64,000 nt of DNA from Xanthobacter sp. YC-JY1 (GCF_021730305.1 NZ_CP032674.1:2279001-2343000), one strand, 5' to 3'; positions 9,870-18,810 are shown, counted from the first letter of the stretch. A program made the numbers and translations. Notes: generated by a model from the letters alone, not told the origin.

Positions 9870-12200
9870 TCAGTTCCTGAGCGGCCGGCCGGTTTCGAGC
9901 ACGTGCTCGATGCGGTCCAAGGTGGCGGTGGTGCGGATGAGCTTCATGAAGCCTTCCCGCTCCAGCTCCAGCACCCGCGCCGCCGGGACCGGGGCGATGT
10001 GGTCCGCATCACCGCCGGTGAGCACCTCGGCGAGGGCCGCGGACACCACCTTGTCGTGCCGGGTCGCGAGGCCCTTCTTCGCGAAGCCTTCCACCGCCAT
10101 GTCCATGGCCGCCTTGCCGGAGGGGCCGGGCAGGAAGAATTCCACGGGCTTGGGCGGCTGGTAGCCATCCACCATGGACAGGGCCTTGGCCTTGGCGTCG
10201 GCCAGAAGCCGGTCGCGGTTCATGGTGATGCCGTCACCCTCGCGCAGGAACTTCAGCTCCTTCGCCTCGGCGGCGGACTTGGCGACGGTGGCGGTGGAGA
10301 CCGTCTCGAACACCTTCGAGGGGGCCGGCATGGGTCCCTTCGGGAATTTCGGATCGGCCGCCCAGCGCTCCAGCATGGCGGTGCAGCCGCCCCAGGCCGG
10401 CAGAACCCCGACTCCGCACTCGACAAGCCCGATATAGCTCTCGGCATGGGCCTGAACGGCACCGACATGCAGCAGAATCTCGCACCCGCCGCCGAGGGCC
10501 AGGCCGGACGGCGCCGCCACCACGGGGAAGGGCGCGTACTTCACGTCCTGATAGGTCTTCTGCCCGGCTGCGACCAGCTTCTCGACTTCGCCGAAGGCGC
10601 CGATGTTGCAGGCAAACAGAGCGAGGCCGAGATTGGCGCCGACGGAGAAGTTCGAGCCCTCGTTGTAGATGACGAGCGCCTTGTACTTGTCCTTCACCAG
10701 CTTCAGCGCCTTGGCGAGCATCGTGATGATGCCCTCGTCCAGCGAATTGCTCTTGGAGGTGAATTCCAGGCACACCACGCCGTCGCCAATATCCCACAAG
10801 GCAGCAGAGCCATTCTTGGCCAGCGGCTGGGACTTCAGCTTGATGTCGGCGAGCAGCAGCACACCTTCGGGCCGGACGATATCGCGGTAGGTGCCATCCA
10901 GCGTAAGGTATTGGCGCTGGCCGTTTTCCACCCGGTAGAAGGGTTTGTCGGCGGCGCGCGCCAGCAGCGGCGGCGCCTCTTCCCCGTCCGCTTTCAACAG
11001 CTCGATCAGGCGGGCCGCGCCGATCTTGTCGATCAGCTCGAACGGGCCGGATTTCCAATTATATCCCAAGCGCATGGCATCATCGATGGAGACGATGTCG
11101 TCGGCCGCCTCGGGCACGAGGCGCGCGGCATAGGCGAGGGTGCGCACCATGACGGAGCGGGCATAGCGCCCGCCTTCGCCGGGGGCGGAGAGAAGGGCGA
11201 AGAGATCCCGCCCGCCGCCGTCCTCAAGCTCGGCCACCTGCGCCTTGGCCTGCGGGCGATAGGTGCCGGTGGAGAGGTCGATGGCCTCCTTGAGCTTCTG
11301 TCCGCCCTCGCGGTTGAGCCGGTAGAAACCGCCTTTGCCCTTGCGGCCGGTGTAGCCGGTCGAGATCATTTTCTCGATCAGCGGCTCGTCGCGAAGCGTT
11401 GCGTGGAAGGGGTCCGTGGCCGGAAGCGCCCGCTTCAGCGAGCCCTGGACGTGGGGCATCAGATCGAGGCCCACGAGGTCGATAAGGCCGAACACGCCGG
11501 TCTTGGGAAAGCCGAACGGCCGGCCCATCACCGCGTCCGCATCCTCCACTTTCATGCCCAGCGCGAAGGCCTCGCCCACCGCCAGCTGCAGCCAGTAGGT
11601 GCCGAGCCGGTTGGCGATGAAGCCGGGGGTGTCCTTGCACATCACCACCGTCTTGCCGAGCTTCACGTCGGCGAAGCGGGCGACGGCAGCCACCGTGTCC
11701 GGATTCGTCTCCGGGCCGGAGACGATCTCCAGAAGCCTCATGTAGCGGGGCGGATTGAAGAAATGCGTGATGAGGAAGTCGCGGCGGAAGCTATCGGGCA
11801 GTCCCGCCGTTAGGTCCGCCAGCGGAATGGTCGAGGTGTTCGAGGACACGGCAGATCCGGGCCGGCGCGCCGCCTCGATCTTCGCGTAAAGCGCCTGCTT
11901 GAGGTCGAGGCGCTCGATGATGGCCTCGATGATGAGGTCGCAGTCGGCGATGTCGGCGAGGTTGTCCTCGATGTTGCCGGGCTTCACCAGCTTCGCCGCA
12001 GCCTTGGACATGAAGGGCGCGGGATCGGCCTTCAGCAGCTTCTCCACCGCCTTCTCGGCGATGGCGTTGCGGTTGGCTGCGCCCTCGGGAACGATGTCGA
12101 GGAGCAGCACCTCCACGCCCGCATTGGCCACATGGGCGGCGATTCCGGCGCCCATGACGCCGGCGCCGATGACGGCGACCTTCTTGATTTCAAAGGACAT
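9870..12200 (-). CDS. Bifunctional 3-hydroxyacyl-CoA dehydrogenase / enoyl-CoA hydratase
   Basis: 776 residues. The domain order is inverted relative to E. coli FadB: an NAD-binding hydroxyacyl-CoA dehydrogenase domain comes first (VAVIGAGVMGAGIAAH, residues 5-20), followed by the dehydrogenase C-terminal domain with DTPGFIANRLGTYW and KTGVFGLIDLVGLD. The enoyl-CoA hydratase/isomerase domain sits at about residues 470-700 with FSVGANLG. This arrangement is common in alphaproteobacteria. It performs hydration of trans-2-enoyl-CoA and NAD-dependent oxidation of the 3-hydroxyacyl-CoA. ATG at 12200 has GGAGG upstream; the thiolase gene ends only 10 bases before it, so the two are translationally close in one operon. 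Confidence 0.93.
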   Translation of the reverse strand: MSFEIKKVAVIGAGVMGAGIAAHVANAGVEVLLLDIVPEGAANRNAIAEKAVEKLLKADPAPFMSKAAAKLVKPGNIEDNLADIADCDLIIEAIIERLDLKQALYAKIEAARRPGSAVSSNTSTIPLADLTAGLPDSFRRDFLITHFFNPPRYMRLLEIVSGPETNPDTVAAVARFADVKLGKTVVMCKDTPGFIANRLGTYWLQLAVGEAFALGMKVEDADAVMGRPFGFPKTGVFGLIDLVGLDLMPHVQGSLKRALPATDPFHATLRDEPLIEKMISTGYTGRKGKGGFYRLNREGGQKLKEAIDLSTGTYRPQAKAQVAELEDGGGRDLFALLSAPGEGGRYARSVMVRTLAYAARLVPEAADDIVSIDDAMRLGYNWKSGPFELIDKIGAARLIELLKADGEEAPPLLARAADKPFYRVENGQRQYLTLDGTYRDIVRPEGVLLLADIKLKSQPLAKNGSAALWDIGDGVVCLEFTSKSNSLDEGIITMLAKALKLVKDKYKALVIYNEGSNFSVGANLGLALFACNIGAFGEVEKLVAAGQKTYQDVKYAPFPVVAAPSGLALGGGCEILLHVGAVQAHAESYIGLVECGVGVLPAWGGCTAMLERWAADPKFPKGPMPAPSKVFETVSTATVAKSAAEAKELKFLREGDGITMNRDRLLADAKAKALSMVDGYQPPKPVEFFLPGPSGKAAMDMAVEGFAKKGLATRHDKVVSAALAEVLTGGDADHIAPVPAARVLELEREGFMKLIRTTATLDRIEHVLETGRPLRN

Positions 12201-12210
12201 CCGGCCCTCC

Positions 12211-13368
12211 TCAGACGCGCTCGAGGACGGTGGCGATGCCCTGTCCGCCGCCGATGCACTGGGTGGCGAGGGCATACTTGCCGCCTTCGCGCTTCAGCAG
12301 CGCGGCCGCCTTGCCGACGATGCGCGCGCCGGTGGCGCCGAGGGGATGGCCGAGCGCGATGGCGCCGCCATCGAGGTTCAGAACCTCATCCTTGATGCCG
12401 AGCTCCCGCTGGCAGGCGAGGGCCTGCGAGGCGAAGGCCTCGTTCAGTTCCACCACCTCGATCTCGGACACGTCGATGCCGGCGCGGGCCAGCGCCTTCT
12501 TGGTCGCGGCGACGGGGCCGATGCCCATGATCTCCGGCGCGCAGCCGGCCACCGCCACGCTGCGGATGCGGGCGAGGGGGGTAAGGCCGTTCTTCAGCGC
12601 ATAGTCCTCGGAGCACACCAGCACGGCGGAGGCGCCGTCGGTGAGGGGAGAGGCGGTGCCGGCCGTAACCGTGCCATGCTCGTCGAAGGAGGGCTTCAGG
12701 GCGGCGAGGGCCTCGGCCGTCGCGTCGCGGCGGATGCACCCGTCCTGATCGACCGTCTTGTTGACCTTGCCGTTGGCCTTGATGGCGACGATCTCGTCCT
12801 TGAAGCGGCCTTCCGCTTCGGCCTTCGTCGCCTTCTGATGGCTCTTGAGGGCGAAGGCGTCCTGGTCGGCGCGGGTGATCTGCCACTTGGCCGCGACATT
12901 CTCGGCGGTCTCGCCCATGCCCATGTAGGCCTGCGGCATGGACTTGTAGAGCGCGGGATTGGGCATGGGGTTGAAGCCGGTCATGGGCACGCGGCTCATG
13001 CTCTCGATGCCGGCGCAGATGAACACTTCGCCCGCACCGAGCTGGATCTGCCCGGCGGCATTGTGGACCGACTGCATGGAGGAGCCGCAGAAGCGGTTCA
13101 GCGTCACGCCGGCAACGCTCTCGGGCAGGCCGGCGATCATGCCGATGAGGCGGGCGACGTTGAAGCCCTGCTCGGCTTCGGGGAAGGCGCAGCCGACGAT
13201 CAGATCCTCGATGTCCTCCACCTTCACGCCGGTGCGGGCCACGAGCTCGGCCACCACCTGGGCGGCAAGATCATCGGGGCGCACGCGCGCCAGATCACCC
13301 TTCTTGGCGAGGGTGAAGGGCGAGCGGGCATAGCCTGCAATCACGACGTTTCGCATCGGCGCGTTCAT
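12211..13368 (-). CDS. Acetyl-CoA acyltransferase (beta-ketothiolase)
   Basis: 385 residues, normal thiolase length. The nucleophilic Cys is in NRFCGSSMQSVHNAA (near residue 90), the His in GGAIALGHPLGATGAR and the second Cys in ALATQCIGGGQG near the C-terminus, which together make the thiolase catalytic triad. It cleaves 3-ketoacyl-CoA to acetyl-CoA and a shortened acyl-CoA, forming with the downstream bifunctional protein a trifunctional-type pair. ATG at 13368 has AGGAG upstream. The 191-base region between this start and the MerR-type gene should contain its promoter; GGACGTAACGGGGC at 13453-13466 weakly resembles the repeated motif near the FadL-type gene. Confidence 0.93.
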   Translation of the reverse strand: MNAPMRNVVIAGYARSPFTLAKKGDLARVRPDDLAAQVVAELVARTGVKVEDIEDLIVGCAFPEAEQGFNVARLIGMIAGLPESVAGVTLNRFCGSSMQSVHNAAGQIQLGAGEVFICAGIESMSRVPMTGFNPMPNPALYKSMPQAYMGMGETAENVAAKWQITRADQDAFALKSHQKATKAEAEGRFKDEIVAIKANGKVNKTVDQDGCIRRDATAEALAALKPSFDEHGTVTAGTASPLTDGASAVLVCSEDYALKNGLTPLARIRSVAVAGCAPEIMGIGPVAATKKALARAGIDVSEIEVVELNEAFASQALACQRELGIKDEVLNLDGGAIALGHPLGATGARIVGKAAALLKREGGKYALATQCIGGGQGIATVLERV

Positions 13369-13532
13369 TGGGCTCTCCTGCCTGTCCATTGTTGTCGTCC
13401 GCCGCTTTGGTGCGGCGGGTTTTCGCGGTTGTTCGCCGCCGCTTCACGCGTCGGACGTAACGGGGCGATCCGCGCGAATGAAAAATCCGCCCGGGGAACG
13501 CCCCACGAAAAACTCAGGATGGCCTGCGCCGG

Positions 13533-13550
13533 GCCCGGCTGCGGCCGGGC
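13533..13550 (-). terminator. Possible terminator hairpin after the MerR-type gene
   Basis: A perfect 7-base-pair GC stem, GCCCGGC-TGCG-GCCGGGC, lies just past the stop codon of the MerR-type gene. On the minus strand a short T run follows, but about 20 bases from the stem, so intrinsic termination is uncertain. Confidence 0.35.
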
Positions 13551-13559
13551 GGCGTCGGC

Positions 13560-14000
13560 CTAGCCGGCGGCCTTCTGGTCGCCGGTCTCGCTGCTGGCAA
13601 GGGCAGACAGGGCCTGCTCCTCGATGTCCTTCAGCTCGATGATGGTCTCCTCGAGGGCGAGGCGCTGGTCCTCCAGCATCTCGAGGCGGTCCTGGACCTT
13701 CTTGAGCAGCAGGCGGATCTGCTCGCTCTGGCTCGGGTCGAGGTCGTAGAGGTCGAGGTAATCCTTGATCTCGCGGAGCGAGAAGCCGAGGCGCTTGCCG
13801 CGCAGGATCAGCGCCATGCGGGCGCGATCGCGCTTGGTGTAGACACGCATGGTGCCGGCGCGGCGGGGGGTGATGAGACCCTTGTCCTCGTAGAATCGGA
13901 TGGTACGCGGCGTGACCGAGAGGTCCCGCGCCAGCTGCGTGACGGTGAAGAACGTGTCGGTCAAAGCGGACGCGCCGCCACGTTTGCCAGAGGATGCCAC
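13560..14000 (-). CDS. MerR-family transcriptional regulator of the fatty-acid module
   Basis: 146 residues. The N-terminal winged helix-turn-helix at about residues 17-85 (TVTQLARDLSVTPRTIRFYE, then GLITPRRAGTMRVYTKRD) is MerR type; residues 90-135 form the dimerising coiled coil with alternating Leu/Glu. There are no C-terminal Cys residues, so a metal sensor is unlikely; an acyl-CoA or other small ligand is more plausible in this context. The start is GTG at 14000, because no in-frame ATG exists before the helix-turn-helix. Beta-oxidation genes lie downstream on the same strand and a FadL-type porin diverges from it. A copy of the ACGTATAG motif sits immediately upstream of the start, so autoregulation is likely. 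Confidence 0.87.
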   Translation of the reverse strand: MASSGKRGGASALTDTFFTVTQLARDLSVTPRTIRFYEDKGLITPRRAGTMRVYTKRDRARMALILRGKRLGFSLREIKDYLDLYDLDPSQSEQIRLLLKKVQDRLEMLEDQRLALEETIIELKDIEEQALSALASSETGDQKAAG

Positions 14001-14007
14001 CAGTTCA

Positions 14008-14023
14008 CCTATACGTCACCCAG
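14008..14023 (-). promoter_or_regulatory. Operator-like motif at the MerR-type gene start (inverted copy)
   Basis: CCTATACGTCACCCAG here is the exact reverse complement of CTGGGTGACGTATAGG at 14281-14296 upstream of the FadL-type gene: a 16-base perfect match in opposite orientation. On the minus strand, TATAGG lies 8-13 bases before the GTG start, so it could overlap a -10 element. Binding by the adjacent MerR-type protein is inferred. Confidence 0.55.
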
Positions 14024-14280
14024 TCGCCCTGAAGATACATGCTTTGACCTTCTCCGCAAGACCCGTTTGGCAGATGACGGAACGGTTGTGCCTTCACAAC
14101 CGGTCGAGCCGGCGGGTCGCCACAAGGTGGTGGATAGAAGCCCGGCCAGCGCTGGGAAATCTAGACAGCATCGCTTCCATTTCGGCACTGTTGCATCGGC
14201 GCAACGCCCGCCGAATTCCCCAGCGTCTTGGCCCGCTACGCTGCAGGAAGTCGGTTGACGGATCATCCGCGAAAGGCATG
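14024..14280. other. Divergent intergenic region between MerR-type and FadL-type genes
   Basis: The whole spacer between the two divergent starts is 364 bases (14001-14364). The stretch between the repeated motifs has lower GC than its surroundings and contains CAATGCC/CGGAATTC-like low-complexity intergenic DNA without a credible gene: short open frames on either strand lack ribosome binding sites and recognisable domains. I see only the flanking repeats as structured elements. Confidence 0.5.
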
Positions 14281-14322
14281 CTGGGTGACGTATAGGGCAC
14301 CGATAAAACGTATAGTGCACCG
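14281..14322 (+). promoter_or_regulatory. Tandem operator-like repeats and -10 element upstream of the FadL-type gene
   Basis: Two direct copies, ACGTATAGGGCACCG (14288-14302) and ACGTATAGTGCACCG (14308-14322), differ at one base and are spaced by 20 bases, about two helical turns. The second copy contains TATAGT (14311-14316), a good -10 box about 50 bases before the ATG. GTGACG at 14285-14290 could be a -35 with a 20-base spacer, the elongated spacing typical of MerR-controlled promoters. Control by the divergent MerR-type protein is an inference. Confidence 0.55.
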
Positions 14323-14364
14323 CAGCGTGCCGGGCCCGGAGGAATAGCCTAGGAGGGGGTCTTC

Positions 14365-15717
14365 ATGACGATGCACAAGTGGGCCAGAGCCAGTCGCGAT
14401 TGGTCACGGCACGTGGCTCCGGTGCTTGCCATTCCCGCCATTGCGATTCCCGTCGCACTGGCGAGCAGCGCCGCCCACGCCGGCGGATTCGGGCTCCGCG
14501 AGCAGAGTTCCTACTATCAGGGCACGTCTTTCGCCGGCACGGCGGCCGGCGGCGACGGCCTCGCCTCCATGTTCTGGAACCCCGCGGCCATCAGCTTCAA
14601 TCCGGGGCTGAGCGTGGAAGGCAACGTCACCTATATCGCGCCGCATGCCTCCATCGACGTGTTCTCGGCCACCGCGCCCATCACCGGCACCAGCCTGGGC
14701 AATGTCGGCGTGAGCGACATGGTGGACAACGGCACGCTGCCGACCTTCTTCGCCACCTATGCCTGGGACAGGTGGGCGATCGGCTTCGGTGTCACCTCGC
14801 CGTACGGCCTCGTGACGGACGCGCCGTGCAGCTGGTCTGGGCGCTATTACGGCTGCTACAGCAGCATCTTTGACATGAACGCCCAGCTCTCGGTGGCCTA
14901 CAAGCTCACCGACTGGATGACCATCGGCGGTGGCCTCAACGTCAATTACATCAACGCGAAGCTCACCAACGCGCAGTTCGCGGGCTTCGCGCCGCCGAGC
15001 AATAATCTCTATGCCCAGGTCAACGGCGACGACATCGGCTACGGCATCAATCTTGGCGTGCTGTTCACGCTGGCGCCAGGCACCACGCTCGGCATCGGCT
15101 ACAAGTCGCAGATCTCGCAGACCTTGAACGGCATGCTGGACGTGTCCGTCGCCAACATCGTCCCGGTCAAGAGCGTCAACGCGACGGCCGGCCTGACGCT
15201 GCCGGACCAGATCACCGCCTCGTTCCGCTCGAAGCTCGATGCCCAGTGGACCGTGCTCGGCACGGTGGAGTGGACCAACTGGTCGACCGTCCAGGAACTG
15301 ACGGTGAAAGCCTACGGCCTGCCGGTCAGCACGCTCGACCTCCAGTGGAACGACGGCTGGTTCTTCTCCGGCGGCGTCGAGTATCAGTGGGACCCCAAGC
15401 TCGCTCTGCGCGCCGGTATTGGCTACGAGCTGACGCCCGTGCCCGATTCCACCCGCTCGCCGCGCCTGCCCGACACCAACCGCTTCTGGCTCTCGGGCGG
15501 CTTCACCTACAACTTCACGCAACAGTTCGCGGCGGATTTCGCGTACACCCACATCTTCGGCGAGACGAGCCCGATCCTCCTCACCCCCGCCGATCCGGCC
15601 AATGCCCTGCGTGGAACGCTGGTCGGCCAGGTGAGCAACGGCTATGTGGACATCATCTCCGTGGGCCTGCGCTACAAGTTCGATGCGCCCCAGGCAGCGG
15701 CCCTCATCACCAAGTAG
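14365..15717 (+). CDS. OmpP1/FadL-family outer-membrane hydrocarbon or fatty-acid porin
   Basis: 450 residues. A signal peptide with a hydrophobic core around residues 18-38 ends in SAAHA before GGFGLREQS, the usual mature start of the family, whose N-terminus plugs the barrel. FWNPAAISF near residue 72 is the family NPA signature, and the C-terminus VGLRYKFD is a beta-barrel strand. FadL-type porins bring long-chain fatty acids or aromatic hydrocarbons across the outer membrane. AGGAGGGGG lies upstream of the ATG. The acyl-CoA ligase downstream and beta-oxidation genes across the divergent promoter support fatty-acid uptake as the role. The extra Cys pair near residues 153-168 (CSW and GCY) may form a disulfide. 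Confidence 0.9.
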   Translation: MTMHKWARASRDWSRHVAPVLAIPAIAIPVALASSAAHAGGFGLREQSSYYQGTSFAGTAAGGDGLASMFWNPAAISFNPGLSVEGNVTYIAPHASIDVFSATAPITGTSLGNVGVSDMVDNGTLPTFFATYAWDRWAIGFGVTSPYGLVTDAPCSWSGRYYGCYSSIFDMNAQLSVAYKLTDWMTIGGGLNVNYINAKLTNAQFAGFAPPSNNLYAQVNGDDIGYGINLGVLFTLAPGTTLGIGYKSQISQTLNGMLDVSVANIVPVKSVNATAGLTLPDQITASFRSKLDAQWTVLGTVEWTNWSTVQELTVKAYGLPVSTLDLQWNDGWFFSGGVEYQWDPKLALRAGIGYELTPVPDSTRSPRLPDTNRFWLSGGFTYNFTQQFAADFAYTHIFGETSPILLTPADPANALRGTLVGQVSNGYVDIISVGLRYKFDAPQAAALITK

Positions 15718-15732
15718 GGCCTTGCGCCATCC

Positions 15733-15754
15733 CCGGCGGCGTCCGCGCCGCCGG
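15733..15754 (+). terminator. Intrinsic terminator after the FadL-type gene
   Basis: Perfect 9-base-pair stem CCGGCGGCG / CGCCGCCGG with a TCCG loop, followed by TTTGCG, beginning 15 bases past the stop codon. The T run is short, so termination may be partial. Confidence 0.6.
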
Positions 15755-15903
15755 TTTGCGCCTTACTAGACCCGGCACAAACCGCCTTTCTGGCGCAATC
15801 GCGCGCCAGCATTCTTGAATCACGGCGTTGGTGACCCAACGTCGGAGATCACGCCGCCGGCTTGCCCAAGAAAACAGAAAAGCGCCGGCGCAGGAGGGAC
15901 ATC

Positions 15904-17556
15904 ATGCTCCATCGCACCGATGCGGCGGCCATCGCCATCTCGCCCGTGCCCGAGCTTCTGGAGGCCAGCGTCGCCGCGCATGGCGCGAGGCCGGCCCTGA
16001 GCTTCCTCGGCCGTAAGTGGACCTATGCCGAGGTCGGCGCCGCGGTGAACAAGGTGGCGGCAGGGCTTCAGGCCATGGGCGTGGGCAAGGGCACCCATGT
16101 GGGCCTGTGCCTGCCCAACACGCCCTATTCCGTCATCTTCTTCTTCGCGGTGATGAAGGCCGGCGGCACGGTGGTCAACTTCAGCCCGCTCTATGTGGAG
16201 CGCGAGCTGAGGCACCAGATCCGCGATTCCGGCACCACCATCATGGTGGTCCCAGACCTCAAGCTGATCCACTCCCGCGTCCTGGCGGTGGCGCATGAGG
16301 CGGGGCTGAAATCCATCATCGTCTGCCCCATGTCCGGCATCCTGCCGTTTCCCAAGGGGCTGCTCTTCAACCTGTTCAAGCGCAAGGAGAAGGCGGTCTA
16401 CAGCACCGGCGACGGGATGCATGTGGACTATGCTTCCCTGCTGAAGCACGGCGACCGCCCCAAGCCGGTGGAGGTGGACCCGGCCAAGGACCTCGCGGTG
16501 CTCCAATACACCGGCGGCACCACGGGCGTGCCCAAGGGCGCCATGCTCACCCATGCAAACGTTTCGGCCAATGCCCGCCAGCTGGTCCAGCATGCGGAGT
16601 GCGAGCGCATCGGGGTGAAGCGGGTGCTGGGCGTGCTGCCCCTGTTCCACGTCTTCGCCATGCAGACGGTGATGCTGATCCCCATTTGCCTCGGCGCCGA
16701 GATCATCCTGGTGCCGCGCTTCAACCTCATGTCTCTGCTCGACGATATCGAGCGCGAAAAGCCCACCATGTTCCCCGGCGTGCCGACGATCTATGCCGCC
16801 ATCAACAATGTCGGGGACATCGAGAAGCGCGACCTCTCCTCCCTCACGCTTTCCATCTCCGGCGGCGCGCCGCTGCCGCTCGACGTGCGCACGCGCTTCC
16901 AGGAACTCACCGGCTGCCCCCTGGTGGAGGGCTATGGCCTCTCCGAAAGCTCGCCGGTGGTGAGCGCCAACCCGCCTCTGGGCCTCGTCAAGGATGGTTC
17001 GGTGGGCACCGCTCTGCCAGAGACGGTGATCGAGATTCGCGACCTCGCCGATTCAACCCGCCTGATGCCCGTGGGCCAGAAGGGTGAGGTGTGCGTGCGT
17101 GGTCCGCAGGTGATGGCCGGCTACTGGAATCGCCCGGACGAAACGACCGCCGTCTTCGTGGACGGGGCATTGCGCACCGGCGACGTCGGTCTTCTGGACG
17201 AGGACGGCTATCTGTTCCTCGTGGACCGCATCAAGGACGTGATTCTGTGCGGTGGATATAACGTCTATCCCCGGATGATCGAGGAGGCGCTCTACCTCCA
17301 TCCGGCGGTGGCCGAGGCGGTAGCCATCGGCATTCCCGACAGCTATCGCGGGCAGGCGCCCAAGGCCTTCGTCACCCTGCGCAAGGACGCGCAGGCGACG
17401 CCGGCCGAGCTGATGGAGTTCCTCTCCGCCCAGATTTCCAAGATCGAGATGCCCAAGGCCATCGAGATTCGCGACAGCCTGCCCAAGAGCGTGGTGGGCA
17501 AGCTCTCCAAGAAGGAACTGGTGGAGGAGGAGCGCCAGCGCGCCGCCGCCGGGTGA
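15904..17556 (+). CDS. Long-chain fatty-acid--CoA ligase (AMP-binding family)
   Basis: 551 residues. The P-loop motif is YTGGTTGVPKGAMLTH near residues 202-217; the adenylate-binding motif GYGLSES lies near residue 345; the hinge and late motifs TGDVGLLDEDGYLFLVDRIK and the catalytic Lys near GKLSKKEL follow at the C-terminus. The enzyme activates a carboxylic acid to acyl-AMP and transfers it to CoA. The ATG at 15904 is chosen because AGGAGGGA sits seven bases upstream; a TTG further upstream would add a basic leader. Placement after the FadL-type porin suggests it activates the acids taken up by that channel. Confidence 0.92.
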   Translation: MLHRTDAAAIAISPVPELLEASVAAHGARPALSFLGRKWTYAEVGAAVNKVAAGLQAMGVGKGTHVGLCLPNTPYSVIFFFAVMKAGGTVVNFSPLYVERELRHQIRDSGTTIMVVPDLKLIHSRVLAVAHEAGLKSIIVCPMSGILPFPKGLLFNLFKRKEKAVYSTGDGMHVDYASLLKHGDRPKPVEVDPAKDLAVLQYTGGTTGVPKGAMLTHANVSANARQLVQHAECERIGVKRVLGVLPLFHVFAMQTVMLIPICLGAEIILVPRFNLMSLLDDIEREKPTMFPGVPTIYAAINNVGDIEKRDLSSLTLSISGGAPLPLDVRTRFQELTGCPLVEGYGLSESSPVVSANPPLGLVKDGSVGTALPETVIEIRDLADSTRLMPVGQKGEVCVRGPQVMAGYWNRPDETTAVFVDGALRTGDVGLLDEDGYLFLVDRIKDVILCGGYNVYPRMIEEALYLHPAVAEAVAIGIPDSYRGQAPKAFVTLRKDAQATPAELMEFLSAQISKIEMPKAIEIRDSLPKSVVGKLSKKELVEEERQRAAAG

Positions 17557-17598
17557 AAGTGGCGGTCGCAGCCCCGTATCCCGTTGCGGCCGCCGCCG

Positions 17599-17604
17599 TA
17601 TAGT
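17599..17604 (+). promoter_or_regulatory. rpsB: Candidate -10 element of the rpsB promoter
   Basis: TATAGT matches the -10 element also seen upstream of yajC and the FadL-type gene. No convincing -35 is visible at 16-18 bases. The leader of about 200 bases to the rpsB start contains a GGGGG...CCCCC hairpin at 17644-17661; S2 is known to regulate its own operon in other bacteria, but no established leader motif was recognised here. Confidence 0.35.
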
Positions 17605-17805
17605 CCGCCGTCGTGGCCGGTCGCGCCGGAACGGTACGGCGATGGGGGAGGGCATGCCCCCGCAGGGCGCCGCCCTTGCCTATCAGCCCCACCTCGTGTA
17701 TGTGCCCGACCCATTCCGCACGCGGACACAGGCCAGATCGGCCATCCGGTGCCATTCGCCATTGGCGAAGGTACGTCCGCGGAGGCTCAACCGGAGAATA
17801 CCAAA

Positions 17806-18810
17806 GTGGCTCTTCCCGACTATTCGATGCGTCAGCTCCTCGAAGCTGGCGTGCACTTCGGACATCAGTCCCACCGTTGGAACCCCAAGATGGCTCCGTA
17901 CATCTTCGGCGTTCGCAACAACATCCACATTCTCGACCTGTCGCAGACCGTGCCGGCGCTTCACCGTGCCCTGCAGGCCGTGTCCGACACCGTGGCCCAG
18001 GGTGGCCGCGTGCTGTTCGTCGGCACCAAGCGCCAGGCGCAGGAGCAGGTGGCGGACGCCGCCCGCCGTTCCGCCCAGTATTATGTGAACTCCCGCTGGC
18101 TCGGCGGCATGCTCACCAACTGGAAGACCATCTCCAACTCCATCGCCCGGCTGAAGAAGCTGGAGGAGATGCTGGCTGCCCCCGAGGCGTCTTCCGGCTA
18201 CACCAAGAAGGAGCGCCTGACGCTCTCCCGTGAAAAGGAGAAGCTGGACAAGGCGCTCGGCGGCATCCGCGACATGGGCGGCCTGCCGGACCTCCTGTTC
18301 GTGATCGACACGAACAAGGAAGACATCGCGGTCAAGGAAGCGCAGCGCCTCGGTATCCCGGTGGCGGCCATCCTCGACACCAATTGCGATCCCGACGGCA
18401 TCGCCTATCCGGTCCCGGGCAACGATGACGCCGGCCGCGCCATCCAGCTCTATTGTGACCTCGTCGCCCGCGCCGCCATCGACGGCATCGGCCGCGGCCA
18501 CAGCGACCTCGGCTACGACGTGGGCGCCGAAGAGGCCCCGCTCGTCGAGGACCTGCCGGTCGAGACCAGCGTGTGGTCGTCCTTCGAGCCCCTCTCTGGT
18601 CCCCGCGGCGTCGCCGACGACCTGAAGAAGCTCACCGGCGTGAGCCCCGAGATCGAGCAGAAGCTCAACGATCTCGGCGTGTTCCACTTCGGCCAGATCG
18701 CCGGCCTCGATGCCAACGATGCGCACCGCATCGGCGAGGAAGTGGGCCTGCCGGGCCGCGTGGACGGCTGGGTTGTCCAGGCCAAGGAGATGTCTGCCGA
18801 GGTCGAGTGA
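17806..18810 (+). CDS. rpsB: 30S ribosomal protein S2, C-terminally extended
   Basis: 334 residues against about 240 in E. coli. The core S2 domain starts [20 protein letters not shown] and includes [22 protein letters not shown] and LFVIDTNKE. From about residue 255 on there is an acidic linker ([18 protein letters not shown]) and then a helix-hairpin-helix-like segment, [19 protein letters not shown] through [16 protein letters not shown], known from several alphaproteobacterial S2 proteins. The start is GTG at 17806 (first residue aligned with S2), with GGAGA upstream; the open frame continues upstream but its translation is not S2-like. First gene of the rpsB-tsf-pyrH-frr series. Confidence 0.95.
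   Translation: MALPDYSMRQLLEAGVHFGHQSHRWNPKMAPYIFGVRNNIHILDLSQTVPALHRALQAVSDTVAQGGRVLFVGTKRQAQEQVADAARRSAQYYVNSRWLGGMLTNWKTISNSIARLKKLEEMLAAPEASSGYTKKERLTLSREKEKLDKALGGIRDMGGLPDLLFVIDTNKEDIAVKEAQRLGIPVAAILDTNCDPDGIAYPVPGNDDAGRAIQLYCDLVARAAIDGIGRGHSDLGYDVGAEEAPLVEDLPVETSVWSSFEPLSGPRGVADDLKKLTGVSPEIEQKLNDLGVFHFGQIAGLDANDAHRIGEEVGLPGRVDGWVVQAKEMSAEVE

Noticed and set aside
7795-11813. Two long plus-strand open frames opposite the acyl-CoA dehydrogenase and bifunctional enzyme
   Set aside because: Both are mirror frames of conserved enzymes and lack ribosome sites and family features.
17584-17805. N-terminal extension of ribosomal protein S2 by upstream in-frame codons
   Set aside because: The extra residues are not S2-like, and the GTG at 17806 has a ribosome site and matches the conserved start.
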